The notes under the pieces: model-generated
Told to the model about the DNA's origin: nothing
The model's database searches: none
The model's input: only the letters and a program-made list of their open reading frames with translations
Position numbers and translations under genes: made by a program
Part shown: positions 47,702 through 58,880 of the stretch, piece by piece
Layout of the letters: each line of letters begins with the position of its first letter
Numbering within the stretch: position 1 is the first letter of the stretch
Assembly (NCBI GenBank): GCA_012295275.1
Contig: CM022665.1
Location: forward strand, 20,993,150 to 21,057,149
From: Chrysomallon squamiferum
Lineage: Eukaryota; Mollusca; Gastropoda; Neomphalida; Peltospiridae
Direction: 5' to 3'
DNA: 64,000 bases

Positions 47702-50165
47702 GTTTGACAGTAATAAAATTAAACTTGAAAAAAATAATAAAAATAACCTGATAAATTAATGGACATACGTTTTTTTCTGTTCATTGGTAATGAAAGTGAA
47801 CAAGGGAAAATTCCCCTCTATAAATCTTTCCGATTATATTGTCATACTTTATTGTTAGCAAAGACTGGCTTCCATTTTTAAGACAAAATAAAACAATAAC
47901 TTTTCAGATTATTTATACCATGATCAAAACAAAAACAGATTGTTCATTGATACAATTAAAAAAATAAAAAAAAAAATAAAATAAAAATTAAATAAAATTA
48001 AATAATATAAATAAAATAAATAAATAAATAATAAAAAAAACATCACTTGGAAGTATAACTTGAATCCTCTTTTCTCTCCCCCAACTCTTTCCTGTGACAG
48101 CTACGATCAGAGAGCTTGGCCAACATCAGAATTCATCACAATAGCTTGCTCCAGTTGATGTTTCACTCATTTTTTCACTCACTGTTACTTAGTAACAGAT
48201 CTCCCACACATCAAAAAAAAAAAAAAAAAAAAACCAACAGGAAAGTCTTACAAGATTTGAGATAATGTCTGCGAATTCTGTGAAATAAAGTGAACTGTAT
48301 ATTCACAATGCATTGAAATTCTTTAACAACTAAACAGCTGTTGATATTGTTCCTAAGAAATTTAGTTCTGTTGTGTGTAAGTGTTTGTTTCTATTGTATG
48401 TCACTATTACAGAGATCATAAAACAGTGGTATAATGAAGAACATGGCTTCAACCATTCTGCTAATATTTGGAACAAAAAACCGTAAGCACAACATATATC
48501 AATAAAAAGATCTTGTACAGTTTTAAATTTTGGTAACTTCTGATCTATGCATGATGGAACTGATCTGTTAAAAAGGGTAAAAGAAATGAATTTTTACATT
48601 TTTAAATATATTTACTATTGAGATTCTTTATTTTCAATATAATCACTGCCATTATGGATACAAATTGTGATATGATTCCAAGTTCTAGAAATACAGTTTG
48701 TAACTGATTTTGACAGTGGTCATGTTGAAAAATAAACTCGACAATAAATATTAGGAAAATTTGAAATTGAACTAGGACTTTATAATAACCCAGTATATAC
48801 ACGCGCGTGCACACAAACACACACACACCTGTGATGACTTCCTTTCAGTACAAGTGATTTCTGTACAAATTTACACAAAGACAAAAGCTGTGTAATATCT
48901 TGTTACGTCACTAAAGAAAGGTGATACAGTGCTATTAAACCACTGTGTTAATTATATTAATTAGCTAGTCTGTTACTTATTTTTTGTTTTAAAAAGTGCT
49001 TGTTGTTTTTTGTGTCAGATTTTTATTTTACTGTTGTGTTACGTTCCATTTTTGTAATATTTTGTTTGAAAATAATTTTTGTTATGTGATGTTGAATGTT
49101 TCTGTGCTTTTTAGACTGTTTGTTTATTAATTATTTGATACTCAGAAAAAATATATATTTGCCTTCAGTCAGGTCTAAGTAAAATTAACAAAAACTAGAA
49201 AGTGGTGAGTTTTGCAGGGTAAAAGTTTTTAGAAAATTATTTGAGCTGAATTAAGAGGCACCGACTGCAATTTACTTTAAAGAATACATTTACTCTTTTA
49301 TATATAAATATCAAAATAAAAAGTAAATAAATAAAATTTATAAAATTAAAAAAAAAAAAAAATGGATATTAATATGTTAAAATTGGTGAATTGAAAATTA
49401 ATATCAAGAGGGTTTTTTTTTGTTTTTTTTTAATTTACAGAAATAAGAATGATTTGTCCATAAATGTTTTGTTTCAGTATCTTGAGTACAAATGCAAGTA
49501 TTTATTTCAAACCAATGCTACCAAGTAAAAATTTATCATAGTTATAACTATGATAAAAAAAAGAAAATTTTCTCCATGATGTGAAATTTGCTTTGTTCCA
49601 TTTCTGCGTTTTTCATTTTAGATAGCATTCTATTTATTTGTAGTTACTTTTGTTTCTAAATTGATAATTTTCTAGTGGATTTTTTAAAATCACTTTATTA
49701 TGCACACCTATTCATACCTGTGTGATATATATAAATATATACAACTTGTTTTGGTCCTTTTGTTCGCTACACTTGTCTTTATATATATATAAATTTTTTG
49801 ATATTTAGCCGTTTTGTTTTTGTTGTCTTTTCATCTTTATTAAATTATTTACATATCATATTTTTTATTCATATATTTTATTTATATTTTGTTATATTGT
49901 ATTTTACACTTTAAATATATTTTTTATTTATACTTTATATAATGTTTTATCCAGTTGTTTAACTGACAGAAAATGCTGATTTATTTATTCTATGGAAGGT
50001 TTGTGCAAGTTACAATTTTTGAAGTTTTAATCACCTTTTTTTTTTTTAAATGCGAAAAAAAATGCTGTCAAACAACGTGGCATAAAAATGTTCTATTCGT
50101 CAATATAAGTGTTCCCTTCTGTTTCCGAATTTTTTTACCAAACAAAATAAAAGCTTAAACAAACC
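47702..50165. other. AT-rich spacer
   Basis: AAAAT/TAAA units near 47960-48040, an A run at 48212-48232, short CA units near 48816-48828 and TA runs near 49720-49790. An AATAAA at about 50146 could also end the upstream transcript. No gene recognised. Confidence 0.45.
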
Positions 50166-50870
50166 TTTTTTATATAGATTTTTATGAGAAATGTTATTTT
50201 CGTGTTATGCAGTTCTTTACTGGGCATGTGACTGTAAAACGACAAGAACAGATGTTAATTCGTCGGTGACTTGTCACGAAGTTATGGCAGATGTGGCAAT
50301 CTAGGGTACTATGTTCATGTTAAACGGGACAAGCGACGAGATTGTCCTGAAGGAAGATGACATTGTTGCAATTAACTGTCACGTGATACTTCCGGGTCAT
50401 CTTATGTTCGCTTTTTGCTGCTGCAAACACCTGAATCACCAACATAGGCCATAGCTGAATGAACTGCTAATTATATGCTTTCTACCAAGCATGCAGCAAT
50501 GGACTCATTTTCTGAGTTGTTACCCAGTCATCTTCAGGAATAATTACAATCAAGAAACAATAACAGAGACATATATTCACATCTATTTATTATAAATTCA
50601 TCTACATAACACAAGAATGATATGAATTATTATATCACATTTAGTCCATATGAACGATACAAATGTGTTCAACTAAGTTCAGCCAGTGATTGTTCCACTA
50701 ATATAGGGATTAGCTTACTTAGTCTATTAACTGTCTCTGTAACAGATGGGAGACAACCGATGTAACAACACATTAAGCCACGCCCTAATCATTGAGATGC
50801 GATCTATACTATTTAAAACAATCTAAGTAACTTATATACAGTGTGTTCATCATTTTAAGTTCAGACTGTA
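50166..50870. other. Unique GC-richer spacer
   Basis: About 700 bases with moderate CpG content and no long open frame. I recognise neither gene nor element. Confidence 0.3.
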
Positions 50871-51905
50871 GTAAAATTGAGAAATGACAAATACTAATTA
50901 ATTTATTTATTTATTATTGTAATTTATCGTTGTTCCTTTTTTTAAATTTTTATTACTTAAATTTATTTCAGTTATTTTTTTTATAATTATCATTACCTAC
51001 ATCATTTTAAAACTTGTTACCCTCACTGAAAATGATTCTAAATGATTTATAATTTCCAACAAACAAAACAAAAATAGAATATGCTTCTTTAGCGTTCTCG
51101 CCATAACATAGAAAAAATAAAAATAAAATAAAATAAAATAAAAATAAATTAATAATAATTAATTAAAAAATAAAAATTAAAAAAATAGCCTCTAAATAAA
51201 GTATTAAATTTCAAAATGATTTTCCTGCCTAGTATTAGTGATTACGCATTCTACATTGACCTTCATTCTGACGTCACTGGCTCAACGGACAAAACATGTA
51301 CTACGTCAATTTGCTATCGACAGTTACTACATATTGCCAGATTACAGAATAGATTTAAACATCTTTTTACCACCTCAGTAAATGCAAAATGTTGCATAGG
51401 CATGTAAGGCTGAGTGTACCAAATAAAGATTTGTTTCGAAGTACGCTTGCAGTGGATATCACACTATTTGAACTGTATTGTAATGGCAGATTTGATGACA
51501 TCCTATCAAAATAGTGTCCATTGTATAGCAGTTTTAATATTCTTTTGTAATTTCTAGGTAGAACGGTGTATATGGTATTTTGTACCTTCCTATCATGCCC
51601 TCTATTATGGTTAGTGTTCGTTTTCCCACACAAAGCCATTCTACATAAAGGAGAAAAAAAAAAAAAAATTAAAACCTCCTTCCCTATCTGGAAAAAATTA
51701 AAATGGGTGGACGCTAAACAAATATTTTTATTTGATGTGGCCTTAGTAATCTGTTGAATCTTAATTAGTTAACAACATGCATCTCAAGTAAATTAAAATC
51801 TGTTAGAGAATTAACAAAATATTTGAGCATACGGCAATTAAAACTGTTCTGTTAACATCATAAAAGAGAGTCTGCAGATCACAGTTGAAAGATTACGACA
51901 AAGTC
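50871..51905. other. Spacer and probable 3' UTR of the minus-strand propeller gene
   Basis: AAAAT units at 51109-51190, a perfect CRE octamer at 51269-51276, and unique sequence up to the stop codon of the propeller gene. A minus-strand AATAAA lies at 51727-51732, about 175 bases after that stop. Short open frames at 51216-51757 show no domain. Confidence 0.4.
51727..51732 (-). terminator. AATAAA on minus strand, possible polyadenylation signal
   Basis: Read on the minus strand it is the canonical hexamer, about 175 bases downstream of the propeller-gene stop. Confidence 0.4.
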
Positions 51906-54900
51906 TTACTCATTGTGCAGTAGTTTCAGAATAGTGATCGTTCCGTCCTGTGACCCCACTGCTAGAAGCTTTGTCTGTGGTAGAAATGTCAGAGCTATTG
52001 GTGTGTTCAGATCCTCGATATAACCTTTAACACGTCCACTCGACGTCATCACGGCAACGCGGTTGTTACCGACGTCGGTGATATATATCGTTCCGCGATC
52101 ATCAATGGTGATGTCGTGTGGCCACCAATACGTGTCGTGACGAGGGTACTGCAGAAAGTGAACTCTGCCGTCGAGGTAGACGCCGCCAATTATGCCGTCC
52201 TTGGTGTCGCAGTACACGAGAATCTGGCGGAGGTCGTCCCAGGCAATCCAGTGAGGACGAGAAAAAATCCTTATCCTTGCTGTGTTAGGAACATGATTCT
52301 GAAACGACCAGTTGCCGTATCTTTCTTCTGCAAGAACTGTGCGATCAGTGTTATTGTCAGCGCGTTCACTGGTTTCAGTTGTGTTTTCAACGGCGATTGT
52401 CTTTGTTAAGTATTCTTTTGGAATCTGATCAAACACCGCAGCACGTTTTATTCTCGGTGTTATAACTTTCCGTTTTGTAATTGGAACATCCTGATGTATT
52501 TCTGGGATATCCAATTTAGTTTTTGGAACATTTTGGCTTGTTTTTAGGATATCCTGCTTTATTACTGGAAAATCCAGTTTTGCATTAGGGATACCACGCT
52601 GCATTATTGGGATATCCCGTTTTGTTTCAGGGTGATCCTGTTTTATTATTGGAACATTCCGTTTTGTAATTGAAACCTCCCGTTCTGCCGCAACTTTTGT
52701 TTTATGTTTTTTCTTTCCTTTCCTTGTCTTTCTTCTTTTCGTTTTAGCGTCATCGCTTTTAGAATATTTTTTCGTGTTTTTCTTTTTTGTAGACTGTCTA
52801 GAGCTCTTTTTATATTTTCTTTGCTCTTTTGTTAGTCGTTTTCGTTCTTTTCTTTCTTTCCGTTTACGTTTTTTTGTCTCAACTCGGGACCTTTCGTCGT
52901 CAGCTTTATCTGAAGATTTGGTGGACGATGTCTGTCGTGTGGATGTCACATCTGTGGTTGATGTAGATATGGATGTTAACGCTGCAGTCACTGTTAGAGA
53001 AGATGCAGTTTTGGTTTCGTCAGTTGTGAGTGGTAATTCTGAATACGTCGTTTTGGGTGAACTGAAATGTGGTGTAGTAGTAACTGTTGAAGGCGAGGTT
53101 TCACGTATGGTGGTAGGTGTTGACGTCTGAACTGACGTTGAGAGATTACTAATATCAGAAGATGTAGATGGTTTAGCTGATGTAGCCGACGTTGTGACAG
53201 CTGGTGTGTTGGGAGTTTCAGTCAAAGTGTATGTTTTTCCTGCAGCTGAGGGAATTAAAGTAACCTTAATCTTCGAAGATGAAGATGTCGTTGATGTAGT
53301 TGCTAGTAGGTTTATCTGTGATGTTGTTTGTACTGTCGTGGATGATGTAGGTGGTGTTGTGCTTGATATAGTGGTTGGTATTCTTGTGGATGACGTCGTA
53401 GTCAGTAATGTTGTGGATGACATAGTAGTCGGTAATGTGGATGATGTAGCAGTCGATAATGTTGCAGATGATGTAGTAGTCGGTAATACTGTGGATAATG
53501 CAGTAGTCGGTAATGTTGTAGATGATGTAGTAGTCGGTAATGTTGTAGATGATGCAGTAGAAGGTAAGATGGACGATGCAGAAGTGGATGGTGTGATTGT
53601 GTCTGGCGCTTCAGAGGTTGTAGTCGTCGACGTTGTTGTACTGGTGGTTTCTGGACTAAAATGTTTCGTAGATGTACTTTTAACAGCAGTGCTTTTACTA
53701 TGCGTGGATGACTGTTTTGTAAATACAGAGATTGTAATTTTTGGAAATAAGGTATTTGGACTTGTGAGTTTTGGTTCTTCGCGTGTAGTATGTTTGGTGT
53801 TAGGTAGTGTAGGTGTTTTTGTAACAGATACAGAAACAATTTTTATACCTTCCCTTTTAGATGGACCTGATGTCGTTGTAGTAGTTGATTCAGTCACACT
53901 TGTAGGTTTTGTTGACATAGATGACGCTGTTGAAGAAACTCTAGAGGAATGCTGGGCAGTGGATTCATTGTGAGATGCTTGACTAGTAACACCAGCTGAT
54001 TCTGTAGTAGTCAGTTTTGATGGTGTTGCTTTTAATGTGGTAGTTTGGATTTGTTCTTTATCTGTGATTACGGTGGGTTTCTGAGTAGTCCTTATTTGTG
54101 TAATTTCTTGAGCAGTTGTTCTTTGAATTGATTCTTGAGCAACTGCTCTTTGAGCTGATTCTTGAATAGTCGTTGATTGAGTTAATTCTTCAGAATTTAT
54201 TGTCTGAGTTGATTTTTCAGAAGTTATTTCAGCTGGCTTTAGATGAGTCATCTTTTTTTTGGATTTATTAACAGTTATTGACTGAAACTGGTCTTGGATA
54301 TATTCTGAGAATGTCGCATTCCGGGTAGGGATTAATTTTGGTGTAATAGTTCCGTTGACTAATGTTGTGGTAGTTGCAGCTGAACTAGAAGCTGTGTTTG
54401 AAGATGGCAATTTGGTGGTAGCAGATGTTATTGTTTTAGAATCAGTAGTCATAGTCGGTTTTGATGTAGTTGTAGTAAGCGCTAATTTTGGAATGGTTGT
54501 CATAGCTGATGGTTTTGAAATGGTAGTTGTTTGAGTTAATTTTTTAGAAGTTCTAGATGATGGTTTTGATATAATTGTATGGGTGGCTTGTGTGGTATCT
54601 GTTGTATATGAAATTTTTGATACAGTGGTACCGGACTCAAACACGTTTGTACTTGAAACAGACGAAATGTTCCACGCTTCTTCTGCCAAAAATCCTTTTT
54701 TCTTTTTCTTTCGTCTTTTTCGCTTCTCTGTTTGTTTCCAGTTCTTTTTACGTTTTCGTTCTTCATTTTTAGGTCGCTTTGGATGTCTACCTTTACGAAT
54801 TTCTGTTGCTGTTATAGTCCTGGCAGACGTTGTACTTGTGCTTTTATTTGCTATCGTTGTAGCCGAAACTGTAGTTGTATATGTTGATTCAGTAGTCGTA

Positions 54901-55588
54901 ACTGTTGGTGTAGTTGTTACTGTAACAGAAGATGCAGATGTGATCAATGTCTCAGTTGTCTGATCTGAAAGGTGATCTCCAGATTTCTGAGTGGAGTCTT
55001 CTGATATCTCCTCGGCCTCAGTCACGTTGGTTTGGTCTGGGAACTCTCTCTGGTGAATACTTGGCGTACTCACTCTTCTCATCGGGACTATGCTTAAATC
55101 TACCTCGGCTTGAGAATCTACAGCATACAGATACTGCCACTCTCTGGAGTAGACCCGTATTGCAGATGGGAACTCACATCCTAGTAGAAATAAGTTTCTA
55201 GTAACTACGATGTCCCAGCCACAATTGTAGTCAAGCAAAACTTGTTTGTTGATGTTTGGCTTCGGGTAAAGATCGAGAAGGATGATTTTCTTTGCAACAG
55301 GGAAACCAACAACGATTTGTGTTACACTAACTGCTGCTAAACCTTCCACTTTTCCATCTTTAACTGGAAAAGTAAAGTTTCCTACCATGTAACCTTCGAT
55401 GTCGTAGATCATAATGGCGTTGGCTACGTCATCAACAGCTACAAACTGATCAGGTGATAAGCCAGCAAAATCCATGAAATATTTTTTGCACGTACTGGAG
55501 TCTTCGAATGGAAGACATCCCTCGAAAGATCGAATGGGAGTAGCAAACGTGTTCTGACTGATATTCTTTGACTTTATTTTCACCAGTT
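51906..55588 (-). CDS. Propeller/mucin gene exon 3 (residues 207-1433)
   Basis: Acceptor ATTTCAG, read on the minus strand. A single uninterrupted 3683-base exon carrying both propeller halves and the whole insertion; TAA at 51908-51906. The open frame upstream of 55588 is triplet-repeat intron. Confidence 0.9.
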
Positions 55589-55868
55589 CTGAAATAGTAG
55601 TATTAGTCACAACAACAACAACAACAACAACAACACTAATAATAACACTAACAATAACAGCAGCAGTAGTAGTAGTAGTAGTAGTAGTACTAGTAGTTGA
55701 AGTAGTAGTAATAGTAGTAGTAGTAATATTAGTTGTAGTAGTAGTAGTCGCAGCAGTAGTAGTAATAATAATGATAATAATAATAATAACAGTAACATTA
55801 ACAACAACAACAACAGTAATAATCATAATCATAATAAAATAATAACAATCCCAACAACAACAACGATG

Positions 55869-55900
<32 letters not shown>

Positions 55901-56782
55901 GGACACGTAGACACACTTACTTAGAGGAACTGGTGTTTCAAAGGTAAAATCTTCAGTCACTGGCGATTCGGCAATTATTAAATCTGAAATTCATTTTAAT
56001 GTTGATGTTTTGTGTTCAGTATATATAAGAAATAATAAACAAACCACATGCATACAAACACACATACACACACAAATATGATATAATGTTTATACGTATT
56101 AATTCACATTCAGGTGGGTTGTTTGTTGTTGTTTTGTGGGGGGGGGGGGTGTTTTTTTAAAGTTATTTAATGTAAACACTATAAGGCCTAGAGTCTTAAA
56201 TTGTTTATACACAGCAAATAACTTACCTGCACTGCCGTCCAATCCCCAGACGGCTACCTTCGCTTTCAGTTTATTTACAGCCTCTCCTTTTATTTTCTTC
56301 TGCATCCGTTTCAACTTCCGGTTAAGGATCTGTCTGCGAAACTTCTCTTCCCATATTTCCGTTTCGATAGCGTCGAAAGCGCTGTGTAGACTTCGTATAA
56401 CTTTTAACGCCTCTTTGTAATCGTTGACCTCTGACCCTGATAAATATTCGTAATTTTCCGAGTCTTGATCTTGTTCTTGAGTTTCAAATATCGGGATGCT
56501 TTCAAGAGTATTCATCAAAGTTGAAAACTCGTCTTCCAGCGTCCGCATTCTCGTTTTCAGGTTCTCGAAATACTTGTCAGTGTCGCACGCAATTCCTATT
56601 CGCTTCTCCATTTTGTCCCTTTCCCGCCTCTGAGCTTTGAAACTCTCACGAATATTTCGAAGATCCCACCAAACCTTTTCTCTGACATGGCGGACAAGTT
56701 CTTCTAGAGTGTTCACTTCTGCCTTGACTTGATACAAAATAAAAGCAACAAACAATATCAGCCGAATTATTCCAAACTTCAT
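51906..56782 (-). CDS. Predicted secreted coiled-coil / split NHL-propeller protein with mucin-like, Lys-rich insertion
   Basis: Minus-strand join 56782-56227, 55983-55921, 55588-51906: 4302 nt, 1433 aa, GT/AG junctions, phases match. Order of parts: signal peptide (about 1-21, hydrophobic run LILFVAFIL, cleavage near VKA/E); charged, probably coiled-coil region (about 22-170); three propeller blades (about 240-368) with Cys231, 240, 329 and 344; a Ser/Thr-rich mucin-like insertion with basic blocks at about 470-506 and 1102-1176; ten heptads (1177-1246); RIKR (1252-1255), a furin-type site; and three more blades (1315-1433), including the NHL-like HDITIDDRGTIYITDVGNNR. NHL propellers are usually protein-interaction platforms. 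Extracellular location, O-glycosylation and processing are inferences. I recognise no orthologue by name. An upstream in-frame ATG at 56839 would add 19 residues before the signal; 56782 is preferred for its signal peptide and GCCATGA context. Confidence 0.85.
52470..52679 (-). repeat. Ten tandem 21-bp units coding for heptads
   Basis: Exactly 210 bases within exon 3. Units encode heptads of pattern [DN]-[IV]-P-x-x-K-[QRL], for example DIPIMQR and NVPKTKL, residues 1177-1246. Copies have diverged at DNA level but length and frame are kept, which suggests selection on the protein. Confidence 0.9.
53334..53570 (-). repeat. Tandem 27-bp units coding for Thr/Ser/Pro nonamers
   Basis: Nine units (two of them 24 bases) encoding nonamers such as TLPTTTSST, in the mucin-like insertion of the propeller gene. 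Rich in candidate O-glycosylation sites. Confidence 0.88.
55589..55920 (-). other. Propeller/mucin gene intron 2, almost pure triplet repeat
   Basis: 332 bases, donor CTAAGTAAGT, made of ATT, GTT, ACT and TAG-type triplets on the gene strand. It reads as runs of Y, I, V, T and S in frame with exon 3, but its length is not a multiple of three, so retention would shift exon 2 relative to exon 3. Confidence 0.85.
55921..55983 (-). CDS. Propeller/mucin gene exon 2
   Basis: 63 bases, acceptor AATTTCAG, donor AAGTAAGT. Adds residues from Asp186 (split) to Lys207 (split), containing LIIAESPVTEDFTFETP. Phases match exon 1 and exon 3. Confidence 0.82.
55984..56226 (-). other. Propeller/mucin gene intron 1
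   Basis: 243 bases, donor CAGGTAAGT on the minus strand; contains CA-type and poly-C tracts (a G run at 56138-56148 on plus). Confidence 0.8.
56227..56782 (-). CDS. Propeller/mucin gene exon 1 (signal peptide and coiled coil)
   Basis: Residues 1-185: a hydrophobic signal, then a helical, highly charged region with heptad-like hydrophobic spacing (LEELVRHVREKVWWDLRNIR and following). Donor GCAGGTAAG, phase 1. Confidence 0.88.
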
Positions 56783-57160
56783 GGCGTGTGTAACATATAT
56801 TAAATATTGGTCGCGTGTCGGTAACAGGAGAGAAAACATGATACGTGGTTCGTGGCATCAGTTTGCTTCATTCCAAAACCAACCTGTATCAAATTGCTTT
56901 ACACGATAACATGTACACTGTAACATACAAACCATTAATATTAAAGCTTGGTTTGTTCAGTGTCAGAGCTAGGGGTATTAATTCATTCTCTCTCACGGGT
57001 TATTTGATTCCAGTTAGTAATTAAATAAATATATACATTGACACTGTTAAAATTTCTGACAGTTTGATGGTCAAATATGTCAGTTTTATTTTTACAACGA
57101 ATTATTTTTACAACGTGTTAAGTTGTTTGACAACTGCCGAAAATTTTGCTTAAAATGTGT
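56783..57160. other. Upstream region of the propeller/mucin gene
   Basis: 5' UTR and putative promoter on the minus strand; AT-rich unique sequence, no recognisable core element. Confidence 0.35.
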
Positions 57161-57224
57161 ATGTATATGTATATATACTTACCTATGGACGTATGTATAT
57201 ATGTATACATGTATGTATGTAGTT

Positions 57225-57424
57225 TTAGCATTTTGGATATTATCTGTCTTGTGTACGTCTGATTAGACTCTGTACATAGACAATATTCGGGAACGTACTG
57301 GCGCAAGAGGACAAAGTCAAGTCACACATACCCGCCAGGTGCCGCTGACGAGACTCGAACGTATGGCACCCATTCGCCCGCACTCCGAAGTCGGACGATG
57401 TTACCGTACGGCTACCGAGACAAC
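57225..57424 (-). mobile_element. tRNA-like element, probable SINE
   Basis: Minus-strand 57422-57339 contains an A-box-like TAGCCGTACGG, an anticodon-arm-like CGACTTCGGAG and a B-box-like CGTTCGAGTCT at tRNA spacing, followed by GTCAGCGGCACC. About 110 further bases follow before TATG repeats. The arms do not pair well enough for a working tRNA, so a tRNA-derived SINE or tRNA pseudogene is more likely. TATG-type repeats lie on both sides. Confidence 0.5.
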
Positions 57425-57427
57425 CTT

Positions 57428-57535
57428 GTATGTATGTATGTATGTATGTATGTATGTATGTATGTATGTATGTATGTATGTATGTATGTATGTATGTATG
57501 TATGTATGTATATGTATGTATGTATGTACGTATGT
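57428..57535. repeat. TATG tetranucleotide repeat
   Basis: More than 20 GTAT units, almost uninterrupted, then degenerate GTGT/GTAT units. Confidence 0.95.
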
Positions 57536-57976
57536 GTGTGCATGTGTGAATGTGTCTATGTATCTATATATGTACGTGTGTGTATCTATCTATCTATCCA
57601 TCAGTCCATATAATCTGACTGAATGTCTGTCTATTTATTTATTTCCCTAAATTAGAATTAACTGCAACATAATTAATCCAACTGCTTCAAATAAATGAAT
57701 ATATAAATAATAAAACAAACACGCACACACATATACGTATATGGTATTGAGAACAAATAAAGAATGCCTACATAATTATTTTATATAATTCCGTTGAAAT
57801 TATTATGTTGATATATGGCAAACAACCTTTGTTAATAATAAAATATAGCGCTAATAAATCGAGAAAACTATATACACCCTTTCTTATTTGTGTTGCCTTT
57901 ACATCTGTAAGGCATATGTAAAAATTACTATCATTACTGTTATTGCTGTTGCTTTTGTTCTTTTTCTTCTTCTTTA

Positions 57977-58016
<40 letters not shown>

Positions 58017-58146
58017 TAAAAGTATAATCAAACATTTCAAAAAACCAAAAACAATGCTTGTTATTTAAAAATAATAATAATAAATATAAAAAAACCAAAA
58101 ACATTAAAGATATTAATAAAACGGTTAGTGATGCGAGGCATTTAGT
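57536..58146. other. AT-rich spacer with ATT repeat
   Basis: Contains CTAT units near 57585-57600 and about 14 ATT units at 57975-58017. No gene seen. Confidence 0.5.
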
Positions 58147-58293
58147 TGTTTTGGTTAACTAGGGAACGTAACTCTTCATCGAATAGCTTTACTCCGGTAA
58201 CAACTTGATAAATGCCATGTTGCTAAACATGCAGTTTTTTGTTTGTGAAATGTATATAATAAATACAATATTTATTATTTTGTTCTTTCGTAA
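58147..58293 (+). repeat. Dispersed repeat, copy B
   Basis: About 147 bases homologous to 43415-43562, with GGTTAACTAGGGAACGTAAC, AGCTTTACTCCGGTAACA and TTGATAAATGCC blocks in the same order. Confidence 0.7.
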
Positions 58294-58675
58294 TTATTTT
58301 TATTTCGGTGTTTTGTTTCTTTTAAAGATAATAAATACTGATGTAGTCACTTTGGACCCTTATTTCGTTTAATTAATTATCTTTTTGTTTTATTTATTAA
58401 TTAATATTTTATTATTATTATTATATATATATTTTTTAAATTTTGTAATCGATTGTATATACACAACTTTTGGTGTTGAGAAATACTAGGTGAATCAGTT
58501 TACCACTAACCAACAACTCGATTTATACTTTCATTAGAAAGTAATATCAACTTCATTTTATTGATTATATTGTTGAATATTCACGCTTTATGCATTTCTC
58601 AAATATAACTTTACTGTTGTTGTTACTATTAATTAATTAATTTATCGACTTTCTAACTTGTTGTAATTTTCTTTC
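58294..58675. other. AT-rich spacer
   Basis: Unique AT-rich sequence; no feature recognised. Confidence 0.4.
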
Positions 58676-58836
58676 TATTTTTTTTTTTTTTTTTTTTTTT
58701 TTTGTTTGTATGTTTGTGGGGAGTTCTGTGGGTTTTTTTTGTACTTTTGAGAATGAAAGAAGAAAAAATTTCTCTTTCGTCTTTTATTTACAAAACTTAC
58801 GTATTTTACTACTACTGCTACTACTACTACTACTAC

Positions 58837-58867
<31 letters not shown>

Positions 58868-58880
58868 CAAAAAAAACAAC
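58676..58880. repeat. Poly-T, ACT and TA repeats
   Basis: T run at 58678-58702, ACT units at 58808-58838, TA run at 58838-58862. Confidence 0.85.

Noticed and set aside
53194-53973. 259-codon plus-strand open frame of VVDDVVVGN-type repeats
   Set aside because: It is the antisense reading of the Thr/Ser repeats in the minus-strand propeller/mucin exon. It has no splice or family support.
55589-55916. N-terminal extension of the propeller frame through the triplet repeats
   Set aside because: A clean acceptor at 55589-55590 and matching phases with exons 1 and 2 show this is intron.
57339-57422. Functional tRNA gene
   Set aside because: A- and B-box-like strings are present but the acceptor and anticodon stems do not pair properly by hand, so a tRNA-derived element is more likely.
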